64,000 nt of DNA from Odontocerum albicorne (taxonomy: Eukaryota > Arthropoda > Insecta > Trichoptera > Odontoceridae), in the NCBI GenBank assembly GCA_949825065.1, contig OX463859.1, positions 18,185,220-18,249,219 of the forward strand, in the 5' to 3' direction. Positions 43,061 to 55,440 of the stretch are shown piece after piece. The notes beneath the pieces are model-generated. The model was given only the letters and a program-made list of their open reading frames with translations, had not been told where the DNA came from and did not search any database. How positions within the stretch are numbered: the first letter of the stretch is position 1; every line of letters starts with the position of its first letter. Made by a program: the position numbers and the translations under genes.

Positions 43061-44787
43061 GTTCCGTGTCGTTCAATGTAGCAGGGAACCATACACATAA
43101 AATAAATTGTATATAAGCTTTGTCATATGAAAGGCAGCGAGCGATATGACCATTTTCATATGGAAATCTAGCCTTAAGGAATCATGTGAGTTGATCACAG
43201 TCAAGTGTGAATTCAGTGTAACTTAATAACAAAATTGTATTCAAGCATGACGATTTTTTTACCTAATTAACAATTTTATTTTTCAATTCTAATTTTCAAC
43301 CCCTACTATAAAAAAGGCATTTCGAGTTAAGATCTTTCTTTGTACTCAGCATCAAATATATCCCATCACTAACAGAATTAATTTACATATTTTATTAATT
43401 TCATCTTAAGTTTGATGGAGTGAGTTTATAAAGCTTTTATAATTATTATTATTATCATCATATACAGGTGGCATGACTGGTGTTAGTATCTGTATCAAGT
43501 TTAACTGTCATATGTTATTAAAAAAAATTAAAAGAACAATCAAAGAAAACAAAATAGCTCTTCTAGGAGTGTGTGCGGAATCTTGTCCAGATGGTTCCTT
43601 GGATTATTGTGTGATTGAGTTTTGAAGAGTTTCAACTGATGTCCTCTTAAATGGGTTAAAAGAAAAATATTTGCGGAATTCTAAGCAATAATGATGACTA
43701 CTCAAGGTTTTATAACAAGTCACCAGAAGTTTATCTTTGTTGCCAACTCGACAAAAATCTTAGAAGAAAAACTAATACTTAAAAAAACCTTAATTTTATA
43801 TTACAAAATATAATTTAGTGTTATCAAAGCTGCTTTGAAAAATTATAATATAATGGTCGTACTTTACTGTTATTTTCTTCAGTGGCGGACTGGCAAATAA
43901 AATAGGTCAAAATATGTTGAGACTGACCCTTTTTTATGTCAAACGTTTTGTGTACCAATTTCCTCCCCCCCCCCCCCCCCCCCATTTTACAATTATTTAA
44001 TAATTTGCTTTTTGATGGTAAAACTATTTGATATTTGGCAAGACATCATGAATGATTTGAGAAGTGATTGAGTTAAGGAATTTTGTAATTGGTTCATGAT
44101 ATATTTTATCTTGAAAAAAGACCTTTCGCATGAATCCAATGTTGATGAGAGTATTAACAGTTATTTATAGTCCAAAGAGTGGAAGTTAAATAACTGCAGA
44201 GCATAAAAACAACATGCTGTTCAGTTTCTACTTGATTTTAAAATAGTTTCCTCACATTGAACTAATAGTTCTCCATTTCTGTCTATGTAATCTTTTCCTT
44301 CCGGTTAAGGGCTGACTAAATTATCTATCTTTTCTTCTATTTACGGTTCTTTTTATTTGAAATTGTACACTGAATATATTTGACCCATAGGGAAATTCCT
44401 GTTATCCCGCTCAGTCAGCCGATGACTTTATGGACCAAGTGTAAATAATGATTTAACAACACTGGCTTAATATAAAAGCATCTGATAAGTGAGTAGCATA
44501 CAAGTATTCCAAACTTAAGGTTTTATAGTTTTTTTCTTTTAAAGGACAACTAATAGAGAATGGATTACGATAATTTTTTAAAAACATTTTTAAGTTCAAA
44601 GTTAAGGAGTTTAATTATTTTTATATGATATTGTTCTATGAATAAAATGATATTACTAAAAAATCGTCTCATATTTGAGAATTATTATGTTAAAAATTGG
44701 TAACACAAATATATGTATATATTATATAAAGCTAATATTTTATTTTAAACTACAATATGAAAACCTTAATTTTATCTCCACAACAGT
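43061..44787 (+). other. Intron M-N, unannotated stretch
   Basis: AT-rich with a 19-base C run at 43965-43983. No gene or transposon recognised. The C run is a likely site of length errors. Confidence 0.4.
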
Positions 44788-45078
44788 ACTTTAGTATGAC
44801 CAACTTTGTAGTATGGGAGTGAAACAGGAACGTGGAAAAAGCTAGTAGGAGCCTGTAAATAATTGCTCTAGAAATGCATGCACTGAGAATAAGAAATTGG
44901 GTATCAATGTATAACAATAAAAAATAAAATGATAAAGGATGAATGTGAACTTACGGCTGATGTATTAAGTAAGATGAAGAAGAACACTCTGAGATGGTTT
45001 GGGCATGTATAACAAATTAATGAAAAAAGTCTAACAAAAAAAGTATACAGTGGAAGGTATGGTAGAAGAGAATAAATG
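44788..45078 (+). mobile_element. LINE family 1 fragment
   Basis: TACTTTAGTATGACCAAC, GTAGTATGGGAGTGAAACAG, GAATGTGAACTTACGGCTG and GAGATGGTTTGGGCATG in family order. It ends without the terminal motif about 90 bp before ADAM exon N. Confidence 0.65.
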
Positions 45079-45170
45079 TTTATATAGCCTTATAATTGTA
45101 GATTACCAACTTTTTACATCGCATTCCTCATTTAACATTTGAAATACTGACTTCTTATTTTTACTTTCAG

Positions 45171-48100
45171 GTCAAAATCTCCTACCAAAGGAAATATCCA
45201 ACGAGGTCTCTCGCGCCCTGGGTGCTTCGGACTCTCATCTCCCTCTCCGCCCTCTTCCACCTCTCCCCTCTCCAACACAATCTCCGCACCCCCTCTCTCA
45301 CCTGATGATATGAACTCCAGCCTTCTTCCGTCCCAGAACCCCTCTTCAGTGGACCATGCTGCCATCAACAGCAACTTCTTCGGACAGTTCAAAGGATTCA
45401 CTCTCTTCCCGATTCAAAAGAGAGACGAATCATTCGGCAATCAAAACTTTGCTATCGAGAGTGAACAGAATACATCACCAACTGTATCGTCCTTTTCTCC
45501 AAATCGACCAACTTCTCCAGTCAATACGGGTGCAGTTAAAAATGCTATCAATGCCTTGCACAGAAATGCCCACCAGACTGCGCAGATCAACAGAGGCCCA
45601 TCTTTCAATGCTCCTCGATCTCCAAACAACTCACAAAAAATCCCTCTAAGGTCTGCACCACCAGTACCATCAGTTCCCAGTGTAGCAATTAAAATACCAG
45701 GGATCCACAGGTCTAATACTCAAGCAGCAGATACTGCAAAACATAATCGAACTTTAGATAGATCCAACACCTCTGCACATGACATGGCTAACAGGCCTAA
45801 ATCTCTTGCTACAGGAGTTGAAAATATAACAAGTGCTTCAGTTGCACCAGCATTACCACCTTTAAACCCAGGCCTTCAGAACTCGAGACCAATAATTTCA
45901 AATCCCATCTTAGAAACTTCCACTTGTACAGCTAAAGAATTATTATCTCCATTGAAAAACAGCAGTGGGTCTGGTGTAAGTGTGATAGTCCCTTTAAGAG
46001 CTGCACCAACTGTTCCTCCTTCTCCATCAGCAAATAAAAGACCACTTAGCAGTCCAAACTCTACAACTAATGTTGTATTCAATTTACCAGAAGAACCTAC
46101 AGTGAAAAAACCTAAAGAAGGAAATGCATTAAACAGGATTGCATCATTTTTGAAACAAGACAAATCTTCAGATAAAGAAAAATCAAGAAACCCTGTGGAG
46201 AGAAGTAACTCACTTCCTAAAAATCCAAATCATCAAGTCAAAGCAGTTAAAACTGCAGACAAAAATGCTTTGAGGAATCTACAAATATCAAATCCCATTC
46301 TTCAAAAGGATATAGATTTTCCAGCCAATGCCGTTCCTGTTGTGTCAGACTCTGAAGATTTGGATGATCCTTCAAAAATGGTTGTAGCAAGAGCACAAAG
46401 TATGAGAGGCCCAGCATTATCACCAAGACCTAACATACCTACATTTGGATCTATGAGACAAGCCCCAGGAGTCAAAAGACCAACTTCTATTCTTGTAGCT
46501 AACAGACCTACTTCGCCTCCTCCACCAAGACCTGATGATATTGCAGATAGCAAAAATGATAAAATCAAAATCAATCTTGTAAAAAAGATTCCTGGTTTAC
46601 CTGGGTATCAAAACCCTCCTGTTATAGATAAGAAGAACTTAAAAGATATCAAGAGTTCAGAATATGATGACTGTATCGCTGAAGCTCATGCTCCGTTAGC
46701 TAATATTAGTGAAGAGACTTCTCCAGATAATATTTATGCTATTATAGAAGAAAGTCCTCCTTTTCAACCTTCCAAACAACCTGGTAAACCCACGCCAGGC
46801 ATTACTTCAAAGAATAATCCACTCACTGCACCCACAAGCAAAAACACCTCTCCAGAAAAAGCTGCCAATTTGACAACTGAAAGTTCAGAGAGCATGGGTC
46901 TTCTAGGAGAGATTGTCTCTGAAATACAAAATAGAAATTTTGATTCTATTTATTCTACTTCAACTCTTGCTAGGAAAAAGAGAGAAAAAGAAGCTAGAGA
47001 AGCTAATAAAAATAAAGTATTAATAGATGAGAAGGACTTAAGCGATGGATCTACTTATGCAAATACATTACATTATAAGTCACCTGAAAATGAATACAGC
47101 AATTTAAATGGAGATATGAAGAATATATCTAGTGCAGCTTCAACAACAAGTAGTGGATATTTAAATCCAGCAGCTGTTAATGTTCCTGTAGGAAAAATAC
47201 CTCCAAACTCAGGTATTGTTAGCATCGATAAAGCAGAAAATAAAATCAACAATACATCGCTATTGAAGCCTTCTGAACAACAGAAAACCTCAATACCTAA
47301 CAAAGCTGAGAATATAGAAGGTTACAAACCATTCAGCTCAACATTGCATAGGTCTCTGGGGCCTTTTGGTAGTAGTTACAGCAAAGATAAAATAAATACT
47401 ACTAATAACACTACAGACAAAAATCCTACTGATAAATTATCAACTCCTCCATCACCAACTCAAAAAATGACTATTTCTAAAGTACCGTCTTTGTCAAGAC
47501 AGTTGACGCCTGATAAATTATTAGATAAACCAGCCCTTAATCGACAAATTACACCACCAGGGCTAAAAAGCTTTCCTCTTTCACAAGCACCATCAACTAT
47601 TCAAAGTGCCACCATGAGAAACACACCGCCATCACCAAAAAACTCCAGTAAAGCTATAAATAGACTATCTTCTCCGACATCGAATAGTCCAGATCTAGTT
47701 TCAAGCTGTGCTCCTACTTCCAATTCCATAAAATCTCCTGATGTTGTGAGTGGAAGTAATAATACACCAACAGTACCAAAACTGTCAGCTGTTAATCAAG
47801 GAGTAATATTAAAACCCACTTTACAGACTATTCCGACTAAACCAATTCAATTTCAAAAAACCAGTGTAAATGCTCAAAAGCCACTAGTTAAACAAAATTC
47901 TAAAACTGGCATTGGTTCTGTCAATTCTACAGATACTAAATCAGTTTTAAGAAGTGCTCCGACTCCTCCGAACAACGCAAATGATAAAAAAAAAGTGATT
48001 CCGCCGAGACCATCTTTACCGAAAGTGCTTCAAAATAGTTCAACAGACAAAAACAATTCTAGTATTAATAGTAGTTTAAGCTCCAAATCGAGTAGTGTCG

Positions 48101-48336
48101 AGAAAAACTTGTCTAGCTTAAGTAAAATTATTGATATAGGTAAGCCAAAACCTGTTGCAAAATCCTTAATGAGTCAAAAAAGTGACAGTGCTGTGAAAAG
48201 TGTTATTTCTAACGCAGTTTCGAAACCCGTAGTGGCGTCGAAAATTTCGAATGTTGCAAATTTGCAACAAAAATTTGAAACTTCGAAAGTTGGACAAGGT
48301 GCAAAAGCTCCCACGATTGGACTAAAAAAAGTGTAA
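45171..48336 (+). CDS. ADAM, exon N (long cytoplasmic tail, terminal exon)
   Basis: The acceptor is TTATTTTTACTTTCAG. One base completes a codon begun at 31137-31138. The frame then runs 1054 codons to TAA at 48334-48336. An open reading of 3.1 kb is certain to be coding. The joined start is SKSPTKGNIQRGLSRPGCF. The tail is disordered in character and rich in Pro, Ser, Asn and Lys. Many PxxP segments suit SH3 binding (APPVPSVPS, TVPPSPS, SPPPPRPDD, VIPPRPSLPK). Tyrosine motifs include NIYAIIEESPP (Tyr about 1250), TYANT (about 1357) and EYSNL (about 1370), the last two of pYxN type. A basic RKKREKEAREANKNK segment lies between. There is no folded domain. Vertebrate ADAM12/19 tails also bind SH3 proteins but are far shorter. 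Confidence 0.93.
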
Positions 48337-48364
48337 ATTTATATGAATTTTATGTCTTAGTCAT

Positions 48365-48370
48365 AATAAA
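48365..48370 (+). other. Poly(A) signal for the long form
   Basis: AATAAA 28 bp after the stop codon, then a T-rich stretch. It gives a very short 3' UTR; other signals further on are possible. Confidence 0.5.
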
Positions 48371-49477
48371 TTTTTGTAATTGGTGCCATTATCTTTCAGG
48401 CCTGGCCTTTGAGATTGTTACGCCCAAATCCATGCTTTGTGTGTTCATTATACAAGTGAATTTTGTAACACATAATTGTAACAGTAGCGGAATAAGGAAA
48501 TTTTCTATCACAAAAATATTTTTCCTTGTCACATAAGCTTGTGACAAAATACAAGACTGCTTTGATTGTAATTGGGAGGGTAACTTAGTCAGAGTACTCC
48601 AGTCTGTCAGTTTGGTAGGTGATCAGATCACAAGGGGCACCTTGATGACATCCTGGTAAAAAGTTTCAAAGCTTTCCTGGAAGCCTCCCAAGTTTTCCTG
48701 GTTCGGTAGATTAATCCAATAGACTGAAGTGATTGAAAACTCAATCAGACAATTTCAATTTAATCATTCTGTTTGGTTCGATAATATAAGATCTCAGTCG
48801 AGATTAATAATTATGCATAATTTTAAATTTAAAAGTAGTTATTTTTTTATTCACCACCATCTTGAACAATGCAATAGAAAAAAACTTATGTTTCTTAAAC
48901 AATCTTTTTTTCTAATTTGTAACAAATAATTTGCACCTAGAATACTTAGAAATATGGCCCAAGTGGTCATCTACCATGACAGTTTAACTATCCACATATT
49001 TAAAAAAAATCGATTTTGTATTTAGGCAGCTTGTTATTTTTTTACAGCTATTATCCAAATGTTTGTTATTAAAATTAAATTTAAGCATTATCTGTTTTCT
49101 ATTACATATTTTTAACAATCCATAACTCTCCCATTATGTGTGGTTTCCTCAAACATATTAAAATGTAACTTAATTATTGACTTGTTTTCAGTGTAGCATC
49201 GCAGCAAGGGTTAGAGCAAAAACTTTATGACTAAGAAATTTGAATGATGCAAAGTAAAAATGAGTTTAGAGAAATTTGGTCGTTCACACAAGTGATCAGA
49301 ATCTAAAGGTCACTTGTTCAAATCTTATTCTGAATTCATTTTATTCATCAAATGTCTCTTGAGTTGTAAGATCGTCTTCCATCATTCTTGTGGGTCTTTG
49401 TGTAGCTGTAAAAGAAAAGCTCTTTTTACATGCCGAGGCCTGAGCTTGGAATTCAGAATGCACATGGTTCTAAGCTA
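48371..49477 (+). other. 3' flank of the ADAM gene
   Basis: AT-rich DNA with no recognisable gene. Possibly longer 3' UTR. Confidence 0.4.
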
Positions 49478-49640
49478 CATTTTCTCGTTGAGATGGGAGA
49501 CGTGGACACTTAATGAAGATACATCACGTAGGGTCAAGGCGTTTTAAATGTTGATCAACAGATGTCTCCTTAAGATTCCCTGGACAGATCATGTTACAAA
49601 TGTGGAAGTGCAAGTGGCCCAGAATAAAATTCACTTGAAA
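49478..49640 (+). mobile_element. LINE RT C-terminal fragment
   Basis: ETWTLNEDTSRRVKAF, stop, MLINRCLLKIPWTDHVTN: the post-RT tail motif also present in family 4 at 38639-39040. Only about 160 bp remain. Confidence 0.6.
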
Positions 49641-50214
49641 AATTCATAATAAAATAATGGTTTGTTATTTATGATCAACTTTAATTACTGCAAACATGTA
49701 ATAAAAAAGGTAGAGATTTTTTTTTAAATAATGTCATCGAAATGACCACCATCACGTCCGTGGCATTTGTCTAATCTGGCTCCTCAACATTTTAAAGCAC
49801 GCGCCTGTGTGTTCACTTCGATAATTTGATGGATTTATTTCGTTGCAACATAGTCATTGAACTATTTGATTATACTCGTATTGACTTTATAGGTATCCTC
49901 ATAAAAAAATTGAGTGGGGACAAATCAGGGCTTCATGGTGACCACATGGCGACTAATAGTACCTATCAGAATCTATCGAATGAATGAAGTACATCCCTCC
50001 CCCTTCATGCATTCGATTAATAGAAGAAACAACAGTACACTTTCTTCTGGATCACCTATTTAAGAACTGTGAACTGTTTAAAACTATGAAAAGTTAGCAA
50101 GTTGCACTATTTTAACCACATAATAAGGGGCACAATATATGTACATTATAACACAAATGAAACATAAGAAAACAGCGCATATCTTGCTTTAAGAACTTGC
50201 GGGAGTGGTTTAGG

Positions 50215-50320
50215 TGCAGTTCTAGTTGTTCCAGGCTGCAGTGAACAAGATAAGAATTTCCATGGTGGTGGCCAACCTCCGATAGCAGATGACACCTCTA
50301 GATGTAGAAGAAAGGTTGAA
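50215..50320 (+). mobile_element. LINE family 2, 3' fragment
   Basis: QAAVNKIRISMVVANLR then a stop: the same C-terminal ending as at 17765-17885 and 42739-42860 on the other strand. Confidence 0.55.
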
Positions 50321-51225
50321 CCACACATTCTAGTACACAGAAAAACAACAGCAGTCAGATCAATGCCAGCTCCAATCCATACCTTTCTTCTTCTTTCTGT
50401 AGCGTATGCTGTTTTGCTAAACTACTCAACTCAGAAAATTAAAGAAACTCTTGGTTCTAAGGAACCAGAAATATTTTTTCATTTGGTCTTCATAGTCGAT
50501 TTTTTTTATTAACAAAGTTTTTGCTGTCACCCTAAATTTTGGTGTTATTTTTTAATTGAAATAAACCAAGTGTACAGATATGACGTTACCATTTTAGTGG
50601 AAACATGAGGTGCAATTCTCGCTATCGAGAATTCTCAACTTGACCAATAAATGATAATCGCTTTTTAAAGTTTTTGAATATTTTTCATAATTGTGATTCT
50701 GGCTCTGCCTAGTGATTTTGAAATTTATCTCTTTATGGGTAAAGAAATTATATTAGTGATAAGAAATAACGAGGATTGTGCCACTCAAGTTGTCTCTATC
50801 AAATGTCATGTGGGTCCAACAAAAACTTGATAAAAAAAGAAGAGAAAGTCCAAACTACTGTTCTTTTTTTGACCAATCGAAAACTGCAAACGATTAAAAA
50901 AAATAACAACTTGAGTTACACTAAAGAGCTAATGTCATGTCTGCACATTTTATGACAGAGGTCAGCAACGTGGCGCCAGCAGATAATATTTCTTAGACCC
51001 TTACTGAACTTAATGTGGAGATCATCATAAAGTCCCCTCCAAACAATCTCTTTTTTATATCTTATGCAGTTTAATTTATGTTGTTATGTACCTTGTATTA
51101 AAACCAGTGTGTTCAATAAATAAATATTACTTGATTGATTAATGTAGTGTTTAATTTTTAGAATTCCACACTATCAATATTGCACATTTCTGTTATTTTC
51201 GGGGTTTCTTTCATGTCTGGTGTTG
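50321..51225. other. Unannotated AT-rich flank
   Basis: No gene recognised. CAGAGGTCAGCAACGTGGCG at 50955-50974 resembles a hAT-type end, but no partner was found. Confidence 0.35.
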
Positions 51226-51227
51226 TC

Positions 51228-51345
51228 TAGTTGTCAATATTTCGACTTCTCGGTTGACGCCATCATTAGTTGTTTGATAAACAATTATTATCGAGGCATC
51301 AAGTCCTAATGATTGCACCAGCAGATGAGCCGAAATATCGACAAG
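51228..51345. repeat. Imperfect hairpin with TTTCGAC / CATCATTAG arms
   Basis: TTGTCAATATTTCGACTTC ... GCCATCATTAG faces CTAATGATTGC ... GCCGAAATATCGACAAG. The arms pair imperfectly over about 40 nt, with ACAATTATTATCG near the centre. The plan is similar to the hairpins at 433-559 and 54078-54130. Confidence 0.6.
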
Positions 51346-52318
51346 TACAAGAAACCCCCAAAATCACAGCAATATGAAGTAATCGATTCATTGTGTAAAG
51401 CCTACACACATGTCTCCATTATATTAAATTGGGCAATTTATATAAAACTTCTATTAAGGTTTTTAATAATTGATAGCAGTCAAAAAACATATATATACAT
51501 TATGGGTCCTTGGCGATTTTCAAAATTTGTATAATATTCGCATTACTTTATTGCAATAGGTTTGCTGACTTCTGCTCTATGGTATAATTATAAGCATAAC
51601 CACAAATACCGTCCAACATATTATAAAGCTACATTATATTTCTTAGGATTTATCCAATAAGTTCGATCAATTCTGATCACTGTGTCCAATTTCGAATTTT
51701 TTTGATAATCACAACAGAAAAATGAATAAGTAATTTTACACGATGATTGTACTTCTTTTAACACATTGGATAACTGCAAGACAATAATAATTTTGGGATA
51801 CAGCTTATTTATATAGCTATAAATTAACAATGCTGTTAAGTGACGCGCTATAAGTAGCGCACTTCCCACAATTTTTTTTCATAGCTACACGCGAGTAATA
51901 TGATAATTTAGATTGAAAAGTAGCTTTAAAGTAACAGTGCTACTTTTTCAAAGTAGCTTTAGCAAAACTATGAATTAAGAATAAATATACAGAAATTTAC
52001 ATTTTTAGACATTTTTGTATATTTGAATCAAACTTGAAGGAAACTTTTTTAACAGACACATGCTCTTTATTAAAATGTATTTTCCTCTTTAATATACCTA
52101 TGCTATGATCCTTTATTAAGATTTTTACATAATTCTTCAGTGGACAATTGAGGAAAATAAAGACTTGGTAGTGGACCTGGTTGATATGTAAAAATATGCC
52201 ACAAAATTAAACATTTAAAACAATTTTCCAAAACTCTAATTAAAATTCTATCAATGATTTTAGAATTTTAAAACTTATCTCCCGATCAAAGAAGAGTCAT
52301 AGTTCCATATTTAATTCC
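51346..52318. other. Unannotated AT-rich flank
   Basis: I see nothing here beyond AT-rich DNA and short chance frames. Confidence 0.4.
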
Positions 52319-52487
52319 TTGTCTCCATTCCATATCTTCTCTGTAGTATCACCATATTCCTTATCTCCATTCCATATCTACTCTGTAGTATCGCCATATT
52401 CCTTATCTCCATTCCATATCTACTCTGTAGTATCACCATATTCCTTGTCTCCATTCCATATCTTCTCTGTAGTATCTCCATATGGTG
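52319..52487. repeat. 42-bp tandem repeat, 4 copies
   Basis: TCTCCATTCCATATCTWCTC begins at 52322, 52364, 52406 and 52448, each unit 42 bp with few differences. As 42 is a multiple of three, a frame stays open through it (SPFHIYSVVSPYSL repeated). That frame is a repeat artefact. Confidence 0.93.
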
Positions 52488-53344
52488 CCCGTATGACCAA
52501 CATTAAAACATACTGTTTCCATTTTCAATATAAAGCATTTTCGTTATGTAGATGATTCCACCAGGCCTCAACTTTCTATCAAAATCTTAACAGACAGGAA
52601 CAGGTATTTTAATAGTGGTATATAGGTCAAATCTCATAACGAATATCAAATCATTTTTATTGGGAGTTAAATTGTTAATTTGTGTTTATTGGGAGTTAAA
52701 TCAATAAGTTTTTTGTCAATTCTATGTAGATATTCACACTTTTCTTCTTACATAAAAGATATATATATATATCATTGTATTGAGAAAGTAAGTTTCCACA
52801 TTTGAATACATAAGCAAGCTATGGGTTCCAATTTAATATATTTTTCTCTATTTATATCATAATACGAGTTTAATGATTTGTAATTAATATTTTTCTTAAA
52901 TCTTTTTTATCTTTAAGTAAAAAGTCTATACTTGTAAACCTCTCTTATGAATATTTATGCTTTTACATATTTTTGAGATTTTGATATTTTTGTTTTAATG
53001 ATCTCATTGTTGTAAAATTATAAATTTACTTTATACTCATAAAAGAAATATGTTTATATATTACCAATGGTTGCTATTTTTGTAAATTGTTTAAAAAATA
53101 ATATTTCAGACCTAGCTTCTCAATTGTGCTAATTATATAATCATCACCTTCCTTAATCAAAGAACTGACATTACTAAAGTGTTAACCTACTGTCAAATGA
53201 CCAGCAATGATGGGCAAGATAAGGCTAGGTGGAGAAGAATGACAGGATCAGAACTAGTCGGATTATCAACTGGAAAAGATAGTTTATAAATGCTATCAAT
53301 TTTCAATTCATACTCCTTTTTTTATGAAAAAAATATTTTTTTAT

Positions 53345-53420
53345 TCAGTGACAGCTGTTTCGCCAAACAATGGTCTTGGCAAACTGTTAAAGCATGGGGA
53401 AACAGCTGTCACTGAGTAAA
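53345..53420. repeat. Hairpin with 18-bp arms
   Basis: TCAGTGACAGCTGTTTC at about 53346 and GAAACAGCTGTCACTGA at about 53402 are reverse complements. The loop contains a second partial pairing (CAAACAATGG / AAACTGTTAAAG). Confidence 0.8.
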
Positions 53421-54077
53421 TGCATAAAAAGGATGAAGTATCAAAGCATTAAATTTTTTTTCCTAGTAAGGAAAAAATATATTACAGAAATGTTAACCAA
53501 CATGATAATAGAAAATATATATATCTATTTACTTTATTTTTCATTAAACTTAAGATCTTGACTTGATACTGAACAGTAGAATTCAATATTGTAAAAATAT
53601 AGCTTTTTTTTGGTTTACATTTGATTCTTTATTGATTAGCACCTTTATAAAACGAGAGATAGAAGAAACAAAAAAGCAATCTATGATGAGGTCTATGGAT
53701 TGTTAACATCCACCAATTAACATTCTTCGTCTCTTTTTTGAATTTGTTTAAATACTCGGGAGACCCTTTTTAAATTTTATTTAACACAATTTAATGTTGA
53801 CTAGTAGAACTCCATTGTGATTAATAACGGGTCTGGCAGGGAAATAAGCTATGTTGAAGTAACAGTCGCTCTATGCACGACACACATCGGAGAAGCGAAG
53901 AGATTTCTTTACATGAACCGAGGTCACTTGCTTGATGTCATCTTCAAAACATAAATAGCAATCCATAATGTTCGAGATATTATATATGAAAATTTGTTAG
54001 TAAATATTCAAAATTTAATAACTATTTATAATCGCCCATGTCCCTGCCAGACTGTATAAAAAAAAACAAAAACACCT

Positions 54078-54130
54078 CAGGATGACTGTTTCGACTCTTT
54101 TCAACTGTGGACAGTTGATCATCAGAATTT
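54078..54130. repeat. Small hairpin with ATCATCAG end
   Basis: GATGACTGTTTCGACTC, a stem TCAACTGT-GG-ACAGTTGA, then TCATCAG. It resembles the TTTCGAC...CATCATC layout of two other hairpins in the window. Confidence 0.5.
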
Positions 54131-55200
54131 GCTCAATTTAAAAGAGATTTTCAGAAGAAAAAAAAACAGAGGTCATTTAGTATATGTTAAAAATACTTAG
54201 TTTAGATATGGAAATACACATTTTGAATCCAAGTTGAAAAAGTGAACTGTAGTTTGAACGGGTAATTTAAATACCAGTGTAAAAGTTCAACTTCAAAACT
54301 AACTTCTCAAACGAATCCAATATTTGGTGTAATTCTTATAATCTATCACATTTACGAATCTACGGTGCAAAATAATATAAATCATGATAAATATATACGT
54401 AGATATAAAGCAAATCTTAAAAATATTAGTATATATGAAAAAGAGAATATAATTTATAGAACCAATATCAAGAATACACTATTTGTGTAAAATTGTATAT
54501 ATGTAATTTAATTAGTGTTGATTTATATGAAATTATCCTTGTGTATTTGTACTACTCGTAAGTGCATTTAATATTATAATTTAGTTCAATTCTAGTACCA
54601 ATTAAATGGTTAAGTACCATATTGTTTTAATGCAGTCATTCTTCGATTTGTACAATTAAGTAAATATACAAAAGGCAAAAAGTCAATGTTATAGGAACTA
54701 AATTTCTACTGTACAAATCGGAATATAACTGTATTTTATTATTATTTCAAATCACAGTAAGCAGCTATTCAAAAATAAATTGTTAATTAAACTATTTGAC
54801 CATTACTTAATTTCTTACTACCTCATATGTTGAAAATAAATTCAGTATGTAATAAAGACAAAAAACAAAATTTCACAAAAAAACATTAGTGAATGCCTTC
54901 TATGATGTCTCGTCCACTGTTTTGTATTCTCAATTCTAAATGGGTGACTGTATACTAAATATGACTACCTACACCTATTTCCAAGCTCATCAGAGGCATC
55001 TCGTCATCAAAGGCCAGAGGGGCTGGGCCCCAACTTGTATTTTAGTAAAAATATATCAAACGTGTTATAATCATCTCTGTCGTTCCTCTTTACTGAAGGT
55101 CGTGATCTATGGGATGTTGGTACAGATTGTCAAGACGCATCACTCCCCTCAGTCACTTGCCATTTACATGGTAATATACAAGCTTCTCCCAGTCAATTCC
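54131..55200. other. Unannotated AT-rich flank
   Basis: AT-rich. A less AT-rich stretch at 54980-55160 (open + frame 54940-55209) resembles nothing I know. It may belong to the LINE fragment that follows. Confidence 0.35.
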
Positions 55201-55204
55201 TTTA

Positions 55205-55440
55205 TCTGAACACTCCATCTTGCTGGTGCTCTGCCTCTTCCTGGCACACTCCTATAACCATCAATGTCTCCAAGTTATCTGGCTCACTTCTGGAAATGTA
55301 CCTGTAAAACTGCAGGATATGCTTGAAGCATACTAAGGACATTCGTACAGTCACATTTAATTTCTGAAGTATGGAGATGTTCATTCTCCCAATGATCCAC
55401 AGGATTTTCAGCATCAACGCCAACACCACATCTCAAAGGA
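55205..55440 (-). mobile_element. LINE RT C-terminal fragment (family 5)
   Basis: The minus frame reads MLKILWIIGRMNISILQKLN, VTVRMSLVCFKHILQFYRYI and SRSEPDNLETLMVIG. This is the worn form of a non-LTR retrotransposon tail (R-I-x-W-x-x-x-x-T-N-x-S-I-L ... I-L-x-F-x-G-H-I-x-R ... D-N-L-E). Only this tail remains. Confidence 0.6.

Noticed and set aside
43965..43983. C19 run as a regulatory element
   Set aside because: Homopolymer with no accompanying signal; more likely slippage or a sequencing-prone tract.
45132..46574. Antisense frames inside exon N (e.g. 45132-45401, 45876-46163, 46302-46574)
   Set aside because: Shadows of the long coding exon. The + strand frame is 3.1 kb long and in phase with the ADAM gene.
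52319..52555. Open frame with repeated SPFHIYSVVSPYSL
   Set aside because: Product of a 42-bp tandem repeat, no start context or neighbouring exon.
54078..54130. Hammerhead ribozyme (CTGATGA ... GAAA on the minus strand)
   Set aside because: Two extra bases separate CTGATGA from the stem and no cleavage-site strand closing stem I or III could be found.
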